From Gammaproteobacteria bacterium (lineage in GTDB: Bacteria; Pseudomonadota; Gammaproteobacteria; Steroidobacterales; Steroidobacteraceae): a stretch of DNA of 14,012 bases. Location of the stretch: positions 1-14,012 of the forward strand of contig JASHTN010000070.1 of assembly GCA_030040525.1 (NCBI GenBank), given 5' to 3'. The position numbers and the translations under genes were made by a program. How positions within the stretch are numbered: position 1 is the first letter of the stretch; every line of letters starts with the position of its first letter. This document shows positions 1 through 7,822 of this stretch, piece by piece. The notes below the pieces were generated by a model. That model searched no databases and was not told where the DNA came from. It was given only the letters and a program-made list of their open reading frames with translations.

Positions 1-637
1 GGCTACGGTGTTCGCGCTGGCGGCGATTTTCGATGGTGGCGCAGCCAAGGTGCTCATCTCGCTCAAGCAGGCGCAGCCTGCGCTGTTCTGGCTGTTCCTC
101 GGCGGTTTCTGTTGGGTGCTTGGGGACCTGTTCCAGCAGTATGCCGCCAAGTACGTCGGCATCAGCCGCGGCATTCCACTCTCCAACACCAACCAGCTCT
201 GGGGTCTCGCCTGGGGCGCGCTGGTATTTGGTGAGCTCGCCACCATGACGGGCGCTGCGCGAGCTCTCGTCGTAGTCGGATCGCTGATCATGATCGCCGG
301 CGCGGTTGCCATCAGCCTGGCCGAAGCCCCGCCGGCCGAGCAGCGCGAGTGGCAGGCCGCGATGCAGCGCGAGTGTGCGCGTTATGGTCTCGATGCCGGG
401 CGCGTGGCCGCGGCCCTGGCGGGGTCAGAGTCTGCCAGCCACGCTCGCGGATCCTGGCGGTGGTGGGAGATGCTCATCGTCGCTGTCGCGATTGCGGCCT
501 TTATCTGGCTGGGGCTGCACGCGAAGATGCAGGCCATCGTTGTCGATGCCGGCTGGCTGCTGACCCTCGGCACTGCATCGTTCGCGCTGCTCGCAGCTGG
601 CGGAGTGGTCCTGTGGAAACGCACTCGATTCTGCTGA
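1..637 (+). CDS. Sugar/metabolite permease of the DMT (GRP-like) superfamily, 3' part
   Basis: This is the C-terminal part of an inner-membrane permease; the frame is open to the left edge, so the true start lies outside the window. Counting from the GTG at base 8, hydrophobic segments lie near residues 26-46, 63-79, 85-105, 152-171 and 182-203, with a soluble, charged stretch at about 106-150. The segment around residues 47-75 (KYVGISRGIPLSNTNQLWG) resembles the glucose/ribose porter branch of the drug/metabolite transporter superfamily, as recalled from family knowledge. It ends 40 bases before iolC on the same strand, so it is probably the first visible gene of the inositol operon, and uptake of inositol or a related sugar is a reasonable inference. 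The substrate cannot be read from sequence. Another DMT-type exporter role is possible. Confidence 0.75.
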   Translation, partial: ATVFALAAIFDGGAAKVLISLKQAQPALFWLFLGGFCWVLGDLFQQYAAKYVGISRGIPLSNTNQLWGLAWGALVFGELATMTGAARALVVVGSLIMIAGAVAISLAEAPPAEQREWQAAMQRECARYGLDAGRVAAALAGSESASHARGSWRWWEMLIVAVAIAAFIWLGLHAKMQAIVVDAGWLLTLGTASFALLAAGGVVLWKRTRFC

Positions 638-677
638 GATGTGCGCGTGAGCCCACGGCGCGGGGCATCGACCCGAC

Positions 678-2576
678 GTGAACTCGCAGCTGGATCTCAT
701 CGCCGTCGGCCGCGTGAGCGTCGATCTCTACGGGCAGCAAATTGGCGGTCGGCTGGAGGACGTGTCCACCTTCATCAAGGCGGTGGGAGGATGTCCCGCG
801 AATGTTGCAATCGGAGCCGCGCGCCTCGGGCTGAAATCCGCGCTGATCAGCCGTGTGGGCAACGAGCCCATGGGGCGGTTCGTCATCGAGCAGTTGGCAC
901 GGGAGGCGGTCGAGACTCGCTGCGTGCGTATTGACTCGCAGCGCCTCACGTCGCTCGTGCTGCTCGGTGTGCGGGATCAGGACAGCTTCCCGCTGATCTT
1001 CTATCGCGAGAATTGCGCGGACAGTGCTCTGTGCGAGGATGACATCGATGAGTCGTTCGTGGCTTCCGCGCGCGCCGTTCTGGTAACGGGCACGCACTTC
1101 TCGATTGCCGAGGCCGCCAAGGCGCAGCGCAAGGCCATGAAGGTAGCCAGAGCGAACGGCAGCAAAGTCATTCTCGATATCGATTACCGCCCGAGCCTGT
1201 GGGGACTCGGTGGCCACGGTGCCGGCGAGAGTCGCTACGCGCCGTCCGCGAACGTGACGACTGTCCTCCAGTCCGTGCTGCCGGACTGCGATCTGATCGC
1301 CGGCACGGAGGAGGAGCTGCACATAGCAGGCGGCACCGAAGAGACATTGACAGCGCTTCGCCGGATTCGCGCGGTGTCGAATGCCATCGTCGTCTGCAAG
1401 CGCGGCGCCAGCGGCTGCATTGTCTTTCCCGCTCGCATTCCCGAGCGTCTCGAAGACGGGCTGGTCGCCAGCGGCATGAAAGTAGCGGTTTACAACGTGC
1501 TCGGCGCGGGGGACGCGTTCCTGGCGGGATTTCTCCGCGGCTATCTGCGGGGCGAATCCCACGAGACCAGTGCGCGCCTCGGCAACGCCTGCGGTGCTAT
1601 CGCGGTTTCGCGCCTGCTGTGCTCCTCGGAGTTTCCCACTCTGACGGAGCTCAATCACTATCTCGGGGTCGGCAGCGTGCATCAGGCGCTGCGCGAGGAT
1701 GACGACCTCAATCACGTGCATTGGGTGACGACTCGCCGGCCGGCTCCGACGAGGCTTTTCGCCCTCGCCGTCGATGATGAGACGCCCCTGGAACGCATCG
1801 CTGAGCTCCAGTTGCTCGCTGTCGAGGCTGCCGAGCGCGTCGCTGCGGGGCGGGACGGTTTTGGCGTATTGCTGCAGGGCGGCTGTGGAGTCCCGGCGCT
1901 GCAACGCGCGGCGCGGAGGAATCTGTGGCTCGCGAGGCGCGTGGACCGCCCCGACTCGCGGCCTCTGGAGTTTCATGCGGCGCCGAGCCTGGCAACGCAC
2001 CTCAATGAGTGGCCGATGGGCGTCACGGTCGCATGTCGATGCCGCTACCATCCTGATGATCCGGTCCTGCTCAGACTGGCCCAGGAAAGAGAGCTGGTGC
2101 GACTCGCTGCAGCCTGCCGCGCCCAGCGTCGCGAGCTGCTGCTGGAGATCGTTGCCGGGAAGGCGGGTGAGCTCGGCGAGGATACGGTGGCGCGAGCGTT
2201 GTCATGCATATACGCGATTGGAGTTCGGCCGGACTGGTGGCAGCTCGAGCCGCAACCGAATGCGGGTGCGTGGCAGGCCTGTGCCGATGTGATCGCAGCC
2301 CGGGATCCTTCCTGCCGCGGTATCGTGGTCGGTGGGCAAAGCGCGTCCCTCGAGGTTTTGAGCCGGACTGTGCCCCTCGCCGCCGCGCAGGCCATGGTGC
2401 GAGGGTTTGCAGTGGGGGGTACGATATTCGCCACCACGGCTGAAGGGTGGCTGGCGGGGCGCATCGCGGACGAGGCCGCGATAGAGGAGATGGCCGCACG
2501 CTTCAGAGCGCTCGTCGATTTGTGGGATTCCGCTCGTGATGCCCGCTTGGACGGCTTGGACAGGAGTCGCGCGTGA
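678..2576 (+). CDS. iolC: IolC: 5-dehydro-2-deoxygluconokinase fused to a DUF2090 aldolase-like domain
   Basis: The protein has 632 residues and two domains. Residues 1-335 are a PfkB/ribokinase-type kinase that phosphorylates 5-dehydro-2-deoxygluconate with ATP in cytosolic inositol breakdown. PfkB signature 1 is GGCPANVAIGAARLG (37-51). Signature 2 is NVLGAGDAFLAGFL (273-286), with catalytic-base Asp279. Residues about 355-620 match DUF2090, a TIM-barrel aldolase-like domain often fused to IolC and annotated as the 5-dehydro-2-deoxyphosphogluconate aldolase. Here that domain looks altered: LLQGGCG (398-404), WWQL (520-523) and GGTIF (580-584) differ from the LLDxxYG, WWKL and GRTIF forms I recall. 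GTG 678 is the only sensible start, because an in-frame ATG at 639 runs into a stop after three codons; no strong ribosome site is visible. The stop overlaps the iolD start by 4 bases. The kinase call is firm; the state of the aldolase domain is inference. Confidence 0.95.
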   Translation: MNSQLDLIAVGRVSVDLYGQQIGGRLEDVSTFIKAVGGCPANVAIGAARLGLKSALISRVGNEPMGRFVIEQLAREAVETRCVRIDSQRLTSLVLLGVRDQDSFPLIFYRENCADSALCEDDIDESFVASARAVLVTGTHFSIAEAAKAQRKAMKVARANGSKVILDIDYRPSLWGLGGHGAGESRYAPSANVTTVLQSVLPDCDLIAGTEEELHIAGGTEETLTALRRIRAVSNAIVVCKRGASGCIVFPARIPERLEDGLVASGMKVAVYNVLGAGDAFLAGFLRGYLRGESHETSARLGNACGAIAVSRLLCSSEFPTLTELNHYLGVGSVHQALREDDDLNHVHWVTTRRPAPTRLFALAVDDETPLERIAELQLLAVEAAERVAAGRDGFGVLLQGGCGVPALQRAARRNLWLARRVDRPDSRPLEFHAAPSLATHLNEWPMGVTVACRCRYHPDDPVLLRLAQERELVRLAAACRAQRRELLLEIVAGKAGELGEDTVARALSCIYAIGVRPDWWQLEPQPNAGAWQACADVIAARDPSCRGIVVGGQSASLEVLSRTVPLAAAQAMVRGFAVGGTIFATTAEGWLAGRIADEAAIEEMAARFRALVDLWDSARDARLDGLDRSRA

Positions 2577-4414
2577 GCGCAAAACGGTTGACCGTCGCGC
2601 AGGCACTGGTCCGCTCACTGGCCGCGCAGTGGACCGACATCCAGGGCAGGCGGCAACGATTGTTGGCCGGCGTCTGGGCCATTTTTGGCCACGGCAACGT
2701 GGCGGCACTCGGCGAGGCGCTGTTTGACGTTCAGGAATCGCTGCCGACGCACCGAGCCCACAACGAGCAGGCGATGGCGCACGCTGCAGTGGCTTTTGCC
2801 AAAGCCTGCAACCGCCGCCGGATGATGGCGTGCACGACTTCCATCGGTCCGGGGGCGACCAATCTGGTTACCGCTGCCGCAGTCGCTCATGTGAATCGCC
2901 TGCCGCTGCTGCTGCTGCCCGGTGACGTGTTTGCCAACCGCGCGCCCGACCCGGTGTTGCAGCAGCTCGAAGACTTCTCCAGCGGGCTGACCACTGCCAA
3001 CGACTGCCTGCGGCCGGTTTCCCGGTATTTCGATCGCATCACGCGGCCTGAGCAACTCGTACCGGCGCTGCAGCGCGCCTTGCAGGTGTTGACGGACCCG
3101 GCGACCTGCGGTCCCGCCACGCTGTGCCTTTGCCAGGACGTGCAGGCCGAAGCTTTTGACTGGCCCGCGGACCTGTTCGAGGAACGAGTGTGGACCGAGA
3201 GGCGTGCGCCGGCTCCTCGGGAAGAGCTGGCTGAAGCCGCGGGAATCTTGAGAGCGGCTCAGCGGCCGCTGGTCATCTGCGGCGGCGGGGTGTTGTATTC
3301 CGAGGCGGGCGCGACCTTGCGGGAGTTTTGCGAGAAGCACGGGGTTCCGAGCGCGGAGACCCAGGCCGGCAAGTCGGCCTTACCCGGGGGTCATCCTCTG
3401 AATCTCGGCGGCATCGGCGTCACCGGGACCAGTGCCGCCAACAACATGGCGGCCGAAGCGGACGTCATCCTGGCAATCGGTACACGCCTGCAGGACTTCA
3501 CCACGGGTTCCGCGACGCTGTTCCAATTCGAGGGGCGCCGGATCCTCGGCCTCAACGTACAGCCGTGGGACGCCTGCAAGCACCGTGCTGTGCCGCTCGT
3601 TGCGGACGCACGCGAGGGACTGCGGCAATTGAGTGAAGCGCTGCAGACGTGGCGCGCTCCCGATAGCTGGACGACTCGTGCGCACACCGAGCATGACCGG
3701 TGGCGCGCGACGAGCGCCTCGATCACGAGAGACGACGGGAATGCGCTGCCGAGCGACGCGCAGGTGATCGGCGCGGTGCAACGGGCCTTGCAGGCATCCG
3801 ACGTCATCGTCGGCGCTGCGGGCGGGCTTCCCGGGGAATTGCACAGGCACTGGTCCGCCGAGCGGCCCTCGGGCTACCACCTCGAGTACGGCTTCTCCTG
3901 CATGGGATACGAGATTGCCGGGGGGCTCGGCGTCAAGTTGGCCCATCCTGAGCGTGAGGTGATCGTCATGGTGGGAGACGGCTCCTATCTCATGCTGAAC
4001 TCGGAGATCGAGACTTCGGTGAGAATGCGCGCGAAGCTCATCATCGTGCTGCTGGATAACGGCGGCTTCGGATGCATCGAGCGGCTACAAAGCTCGACCG
4101 GCAACGCCAGCTTCAACAACCTGTTCGGCGAGCACCCTGGCGACGGGCGCGTGGATTTCGTGGCGCACGCCCGCAGTCTCGGCGCCGTCGCCGTCAAGGT
4201 GCGAGGTTGTGCTGAAATGGGGGCGGCATTGGCCCAGGCGCGCCAGGCGGAGCGCACCTCCGTGATCGTGATCGAGACCGACCCGCGCCTGAGCACCGCC
4301 GCTGGTGGACACTGGTGGGACGTTCCGGTGCCCGCAGTGTCGGCTCGCGCCGAGGTCCGATCTGCGTACCAGAGATACCTCGAGGCGCGCGATGGCGGTC
4401 GAAAAGGCGAGTGA
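2573..4414 (+). CDS. iolD: IolD: 3D-(3,5/4)-trihydroxycyclohexane-1,2-dione hydrolase
   Basis: This thiamine-diphosphate enzyme of 613 residues opens the ring of the inositol-derived diketone to 5-deoxy-D-glucuronate. It has the three-domain layout of acetolactate synthase-like proteins. The N-terminal pyrimidine-binding domain carries the activating glutamate in RAHNEQ (Glu65). A central domain spans about 225-360. The C-terminal diphosphate-binding domain has GDGSY at 468-472 and closes the Mg/ThDP motif with Asn496 in LLDNGGFG. Length fits the family (about 620-650). The GTG start at 2573 overlaps the iolC stop as GTGA, and AGGAG at 2562-2566 sits 6 bases ahead. It lies between iolC and iolE, one base before the latter. 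I see no missing active-site residue. Confidence 0.95.
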   Translation: MSAKRLTVAQALVRSLAAQWTDIQGRRQRLLAGVWAIFGHGNVAALGEALFDVQESLPTHRAHNEQAMAHAAVAFAKACNRRRMMACTTSIGPGATNLVTAAAVAHVNRLPLLLLPGDVFANRAPDPVLQQLEDFSSGLTTANDCLRPVSRYFDRITRPEQLVPALQRALQVLTDPATCGPATLCLCQDVQAEAFDWPADLFEERVWTERRAPAPREELAEAAGILRAAQRPLVICGGGVLYSEAGATLREFCEKHGVPSAETQAGKSALPGGHPLNLGGIGVTGTSAANNMAAEADVILAIGTRLQDFTTGSATLFQFEGRRILGLNVQPWDACKHRAVPLVADAREGLRQLSEALQTWRAPDSWTTRAHTEHDRWRATSASITRDDGNALPSDAQVIGAVQRALQASDVIVGAAGGLPGELHRHWSAERPSGYHLEYGFSCMGYEIAGGLGVKLAHPEREVIVMVGDGSYLMLNSEIETSVRMRAKLIIVLLDNGGFGCIERLQSSTGNASFNNLFGEHPGDGRVDFVAHARSLGAVAVKVRGCAEMGAALAQARQAERTSVIVIETDPRLSTAAGGHWWDVPVPAVSARAEVRSAYQRYLEARDGGRKGE

Positions 4415-4415
4415 G

Positions 4416-5297
4416 ATGACCGTTCGTATCGGCGCCAATCCGATTATCTGGTCGAACGATGATCTGCGCGAACTCGGTGCAAACACTTCGCTCGAGACCT
4501 GCCTCTCCGAGGCGCGGCGCATCGGCTTCGAGGGCATGGAGCTCGGGCACAAGTTTCCCCGGGAGCCTGCCGAGCTCAGTGCCGTACTCGGTCGCTACGG
4601 TCTGCAGTGCGTCTCCGGCTGGTACTCGGCGCAACTACTGGTGCGGGACGCTCGCACGGAGTTGACCTTCCTGCGCCCGCATCTCGATCTGCTCAAAGCG
4701 CTCGGCAGCCCGGTGCTGGTTTTCGCGGAAACAACCGGTGCCATTCACGCTGCGCTGAGCGAGCCGCTGACGAAACGTCCCCGCCTCTCGTCCGGCGAAT
4801 GGCCGGAATTTGGGCGTCGGCTGACCGAGCTCGCGCGCCTCACCTCGGCAGAGGGCGTGCAGCTCGCCTACCACCATCACATGGGGACCGTGGTGCAGAG
4901 CGAGGCGGACATCGATGCCCTCATGCATGTCTGCGGACCCGAAGTCGGGCTGCTGCTGGACACCGGACACGCCAGTTTTGCGGGCAGTGATCCGGTACGG
5001 CTCGCAAAGACCTATGCAGCCAGAATCCGCCATTTTCATGCGAAAGACGTTCGTGCCGCGGTACGAGAGCAGGCGCTCGCCCGCAACTGGAGCTTCCTGC
5101 AAGCGGTCCTTGAAGGGGTATTCACCGTTCCCGGAGACGGCTGCATTGACTTTGCCGCCGTCTTCCGGGCATTGCGCGGCTACTCCGGATGGATCGTGCT
5201 CGAGGCAGAGCAGGATCCGGAGCGAGCGGACCCGGCGACCTATGCCGCGCTCGGATATGCCAGTCTCCGGCGACTGGCAGCAGAGGAACTGCAATGA
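4416..5297 (+). CDS. iolE: IolE: 2-keto-myo-inositol (inosose) dehydratase
   Basis: IolE removes water from 2-keto-myo-inositol (scyllo-inosose) to give the diketone used by IolD. The 293-residue protein is a xylose-isomerase-like TIM barrel, close to the usual length of about 297. It opens with IGANPIIWSNDD (5-16). Probable metal-binding positions lie in AYHHHMGTVV (151-160), LLDTGHASF (180-188) and HFHAKDVR (206-213), with VPGDGCIDF at 238-246. ATG 4416 is preferred over the GTG at 4305 and the ATG at 4392, because homologues begin at this IGANPI segment, the iolD stop is one base upstream, and AAGG (4404-4407) is well placed. The frame does extend upstream inside iolD, but that is overprinting. 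Its stop overlaps the iolB start. Confidence 0.93.
   Translation: MTVRIGANPIIWSNDDLRELGANTSLETCLSEARRIGFEGMELGHKFPREPAELSAVLGRYGLQCVSGWYSAQLLVRDARTELTFLRPHLDLLKALGSPVLVFAETTGAIHAALSEPLTKRPRLSSGEWPEFGRRLTELARLTSAEGVQLAYHHHMGTVVQSEADIDALMHVCGPEVGLLLDTGHASFAGSDPVRLAKTYAARIRHFHAKDVRAAVREQALARNWSFLQAVLEGVFTVPGDGCIDFAAVFRALRGYSGWIVLEAEQDPERADPATYAALGYASLRRLAAEELQ
5282..5288 (+). promoter_or_regulatory. Ribosome binding site for iolB inside iolE
   Basis: AGAGGAA lies in the last codons of iolE, 5 bases before the iolB ATG at 5294. It decides the iolB start over the in-frame GTG at 5189 and supports translational coupling through the ATGA overlap. Confidence 0.7.
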
Positions 5298-6097
5298 GCT
5301 CTCCATTGTTGGTCAAGCCGCTGCAAGCGGCTCCCGCTGGCCAGGTGCACCACATCACTCCGGAGCAGGCGGGCTGGCGCTGCGTCGGTTTCGATGTCTT
5401 CGACCTGCGCCCGGGACAGGAGCTCATCAGGGACACGCTCGGGTGCGAACTGTGCCTGGTTCTGCTCTCCGGAGTCGCATCGGTCAGCGCGGGAGACCAG
5501 AGCTTCGCAAGCATCGGCGGGCGATCCTCCCCGTTCGATGGGAAACCTTTCGCCGTCTACGTTCCGGCGCACTCCCGTGCCGTCATTCGAGCCGAGAGCC
5601 TATGCGAGCTCGCCGTGTGCTCGGCGCCTGCGGAGGGCCGGCTCGAGCCGCGCCTGATCCGGCCGGAGCAGATCCGTGAGGAGGTGAGGGGCGCGGGTAC
5701 AAACACGCGCTACGTGCGCAACATACTGTCTCAGAGCGAGCCAGCCGAGAGACTACTTGTGGTCGAGGTGCTCACGCCCGGGGGGCACTGGTCGAGTTAC
5801 CCGCCGCATAAGCATGATTCAGCCGCGGGCGGCGAGACCCAGCTTGAGGAAACATACTATTACCGGTTCTCGCGGCCAGGCGGTTTTGCCTTTCAGCGGG
5901 TATATACGGACGATCACTCGCTGGATGAGGCGATCGCGATCGAGGATCGCGGCGTCGTGCTCGTGCCACGCGGGTACCACCCGGTCGCCGCACCGCCTGG
6001 CTTCGAGTTGTATTACCTGAATGTGATGGCAGGGCCGGTCCGGCGCTGGCAGTTTAAGACCGCCCCCGGTTACGAATTTCTGACACCGGCCCGCTGA
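5294..6097 (+). CDS. iolB: IolB: 5-deoxy-glucuronate isomerase
   Basis: IolB isomerises 5-deoxy-D-glucuronate, the IolD product, to 5-dehydro-2-deoxy-D-gluconate, the IolC substrate. The 267-residue protein is a bicupin of the KduI/IolB family, whose members are near 270 residues. The second cupin carries the likely metal ligands: PPHKHD (170-175, with His172 and His174), the glutamates of LEETYYYRF (184-192), and His229 in VPRGYHPV (224-231). The start at 5294 forms an ATGA overlap with the iolE stop, and AGAGGAA at 5282-5288 is a good ribosome site 5 bases upstream. An in-frame GTG at 5189 lies within iolE and is not needed. The gene is followed after 15 bases by the dehydrogenase gene. Confidence 0.94.
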   Translation: MSSPLLVKPLQAAPAGQVHHITPEQAGWRCVGFDVFDLRPGQELIRDTLGCELCLVLLSGVASVSAGDQSFASIGGRSSPFDGKPFAVYVPAHSRAVIRAESLCELAVCSAPAEGRLEPRLIRPEQIREEVRGAGTNTRYVRNILSQSEPAERLLVVEVLTPGGHWSSYPPHKHDSAAGGETQLEETYYYRFSRPGGFAFQRVYTDDHSLDEAIAIEDRGVVLVPRGYHPVAAPPGFELYYLNVMAGPVRRWQFKTAPGYEFLTPAR

Positions 6098-6112
6098 GCG
6101 GCGGAGACCCCG

Positions 6113-7108
6113 ATGATTGGCGTGGCGGTAATTGGTTGCGGGCGCATCGGTCGGGTACATGCACGGAATGTCGCACAACACCCGCGCGCGAGACTGATTG
6201 CCGTCTACGATGTCGCGCACGCGGTTGCCGAAAAAACCGCAGGCGAGCTGAGCGTCAAAGCCGCAGCGTCCCTCGAGGATGTGCTTGCCGACCGCAACGT
6301 GGACGCGGTGCTGGTCGCGAGCTCCACCGCGACTCACATTCCGCTCATCCGCGCGGCCGTGAGGGCCGGCAAGGCGGTGTTCTGCGAGAAACCGATCGAT
6401 CTGGATCTGGAGCCGGCGCTGGCATGCTGGCGGGAGATTGCGCCGCATCACCCGGTCGTCATGCTGGGGTTCAATCGGCGGTTCGATGCCTCATTTCTCG
6501 CCCTGCACGAGCGGCTGCACGCCGGAGAGATCGGCCGGCTGGAGCTGGCCGTCATCACCAGTCGGGATCCTGCGCCCCCCGCGGCGGAGTACCTCAAGGG
6601 CTCCGGCGGCTTGTTCAGAGACATGAGCATTCACGACTTCGATATGGCCCGATGGCTGGCGGGCGACATTGTCGAGGTGCACGCCTTTGGCGCCAATCTC
6701 GTCGATCCGCTCTTCGCTCAGTTTCGGGACATTGATACGAGTGCGGTTTCCCTGCGCGCTGCCTCCGGCGCGCTGATACAAATCAACAACAGCAGGCGCT
6801 GCGCCTATGGCTACGACCAGAGGATCGAGGCTTTCGGGTCGAAGGGCATGCTACAGGCCGGCAATCAACGCGCGACCTCGGTAGAGCTTTGGAATGCCCA
6901 ACAGACGGCCGCAAAGGACCTCGTCGTCGATTTCTTCATCCAGCGCTACAGGCAGGCATACCAGACGGAGATCGATTGCTTCATTGCCGCGCTGGAGAAT
7001 GGTGGGTCTGTAAGTCCCGGCTTTGCGGATGGGATTGCGGCGCAGCGCATAGCCGTGGCCGCGGAAGAAAGTCTGCAGACGGGGAGGGCGGTCAGGCTGA
7101 GCTCATGA
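6113..7108 (+). CDS. iolG: IolG-type inositol 2-dehydrogenase (Gfo/Idh/MocA family)
   Basis: This NAD-dependent oxidoreductase probably converts myo-inositol (or scyllo-inositol) to 2-keto-inositol, the first step of the pathway. The 331-residue protein starts with a Rossmann fold, GCGRIG at 8-13. It then has the family signature CEKPID (91-96) with catalytic Lys93, and GGLFRDMSIHDFD (165-177), where Asp170 and His174 match the proton-relay pair of Bacillus IolG. A ribosome site, GGAG at 6103-6106, lies 6 bases before the ATG. As the last gene of the iolCDEB run it is most simply iolG. Gfo/Idh/MocA enzymes vary in substrate, so another inositol isomer or a rhizopine-like substrate cannot be excluded. 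After the TGA the same frame stays open for 34 codons (see findings). Confidence 0.88.
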   Translation: MIGVAVIGCGRIGRVHARNVAQHPRARLIAVYDVAHAVAEKTAGELSVKAAASLEDVLADRNVDAVLVASSTATHIPLIRAAVRAGKAVFCEKPIDLDLEPALACWREIAPHHPVVMLGFNRRFDASFLALHERLHAGEIGRLELAVITSRDPAPPAAEYLKGSGGLFRDMSIHDFDMARWLAGDIVEVHAFGANLVDPLFAQFRDIDTSAVSLRAASGALIQINNSRRCAYGYDQRIEAFGSKGMLQAGNQRATSVELWNAQQTAAKDLVVDFFIQRYRQAYQTEIDCFIAALENGGSVSPGFADGIAAQRIAVAAEESLQTGRAVRLSS

Positions 7109-7209
7109 GCCGCGTTTTATAGCGCGCAAGGTCCCGTCGACCTGGATCTGCTGCGAGCGGTGACGCGTCGATTTGGTCGCGACGTCGACCCGCTGGCGCT
7201 CGAGCTCAA

Positions 7210-7701
7210 TTAGTGCGCCCCGGCGCCGAGTTTGATTCCACCGTCCGGCAGGGGAACGGCGATCGGTGCGACCACCACCTTCGCGACTCCGATGTGCGGA
7301 GTGATGCCGATTTTGCGTGCCGTGGAAGGCGACAGGTCCACGATGCGACCCTTGATGTAGGGACCGCGATCTTCGATCTTGACGACGGCACTCTTGCCGG
7401 TGGCGACGTTGATGACCTTCGCCACGGTTCCCAGGGGAAGAGTCCGGCTTGCGGCGTTGTTGCCGCGCGGATCCATGGGAGTCCCATCCGCCATAGGCCT
7501 GCCAAAGAACTGCCGCGCGTAGTAGGAGGCCCTGCCACGGCGCCTGCGCGCTGATAGATCCGGCTTCGCCGGCCCGCTGACCCGCTGTGGCGCATGTTGT
7601 CGATGTCGACGAGCCCCCTTTGCCGACGCGGGAACCGCGGACAGCGCGACCGCAAACGTGGCGATGACTCCCAATGATGTCGCTCCGGCAAGGCGCTTCA
7701 C
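7210..7701 (-). CDS. Small secreted RlpA-like double-psi beta-barrel protein
   Basis: The protein is about 163 residues from a GTG at 7701. Residues 1-27 form a signal peptide (hydrophobic stretch about 5-23, cut near ASA|KG); there is no lipobox cysteine, so it is a periplasmic or secreted protein rather than a lipoprotein. A basic linker (30-57) leads to the RlpA-type double-psi barrel, GRASYYARQFFGRP (56-69) to VDLSPSTARK (121-130), with the core motif EDRGPYIKGR (110-119). It lacks the SPOR domain of full RlpA. The usual AAH of the RlpA active site reads AAS (Ser85), so transglycosylase activity is doubtful; I recall a subfamily of short RlpA-like proteins with this form. The frame is open further upstream to an ATG at 7854, but that stretch is not protein-like. 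The gene is convergent with iolG. Confidence 0.82.
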   Translation of the reverse strand: MKRLAGATSLGVIATFAVALSAVPASAKGARRHRQHAPQRVSGPAKPDLSARRRRGRASYYARQFFGRPMADGTPMDPRGNNAASRTLPLGTVAKVINVATGKSAVVKIEDRGPYIKGRIVDLSPSTARKIGITPHIGVAKVVVAPIAVPLPDGGIKLGAGAH

Positions 7702-7757
7702 GTCGTGTCCATGATCGGGAATGCCTATATAGGAGAGTTTGCAATTCAATGAGGAGT

Positions 7758-7780
7758 TCCCGCGGGCCGTGAGCCCGGGA
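7758..7780. repeat. Hairpin 1 (tccCG..GGC / GCC..CGgga)
   Basis: A five-base outer stem (7758-7762 with 7776-7780) and a three-base inner stem (7765-7767 with 7773-7775) flank a two-base bulge and a five-base loop. It is preceded by GGAGT at 7753-7757. It lies upstream of the RlpA-like gene, in its leader if transcription comes from the right. No T-run follows on either strand. Confidence 0.5.
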
Positions 7781-7786
7781 TGAAAG

Positions 7787-7817
7787 CCGGCCGGAAGGGT
7801 GTGACCCTCCCGGCCGG
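7787..7817. terminator. Hairpin 2, strong symmetric hairpin (possible terminator)
   Basis: CCGGCCGG (7787-7794) pairs with CCGGCCGG (7810-7817), then one A/C mismatch, then AGGGT (7796-7800) pairs with ACCCT (7804-7808) around a GTG loop. This is the most stable simple hairpin seen here. The minus-strand sequence after it is CTTTCATCCC, only a weak T-run, so intrinsic termination is possible but not clear. A structured leader or an extragenic palindrome are alternatives. A 12-base direct repeat (7787-7798 and 7810-7821) overlaps it. Confidence 0.5.
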
Positions 7818-7821
7818 AAGG
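7787..7821. repeat. Short direct repeat, 12 bases, two copies
   Basis: CCGGCCGGAAGG occurs at 7787-7798 and again at 7810-7821, and each copy is followed within a few bases by GTGACC (7801-7806 and 7823-7828). The pair forms a nearly tandem unit of about 23 bases inside the hairpin cluster. It may be a small duplication or part of an extragenic repeat element. Confidence 0.5.
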
Positions 7822-7822
7822 A

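Noticed and set aside
501..2051. Long minus-strand open frame (about 516 codons) opposite iolC
   Set aside because: Arises from high GC on the strand opposite a well-matched PfkB/DUF2090 gene; composition is Arg/Ala/His-rich with no recognisable domain.
4305..4415. Upstream in-frame extension of iolE inside iolD
   Set aside because: Homologues begin at the IGANPI segment, and ATG 4416 has a ribosome site and coupling to the iolD stop.
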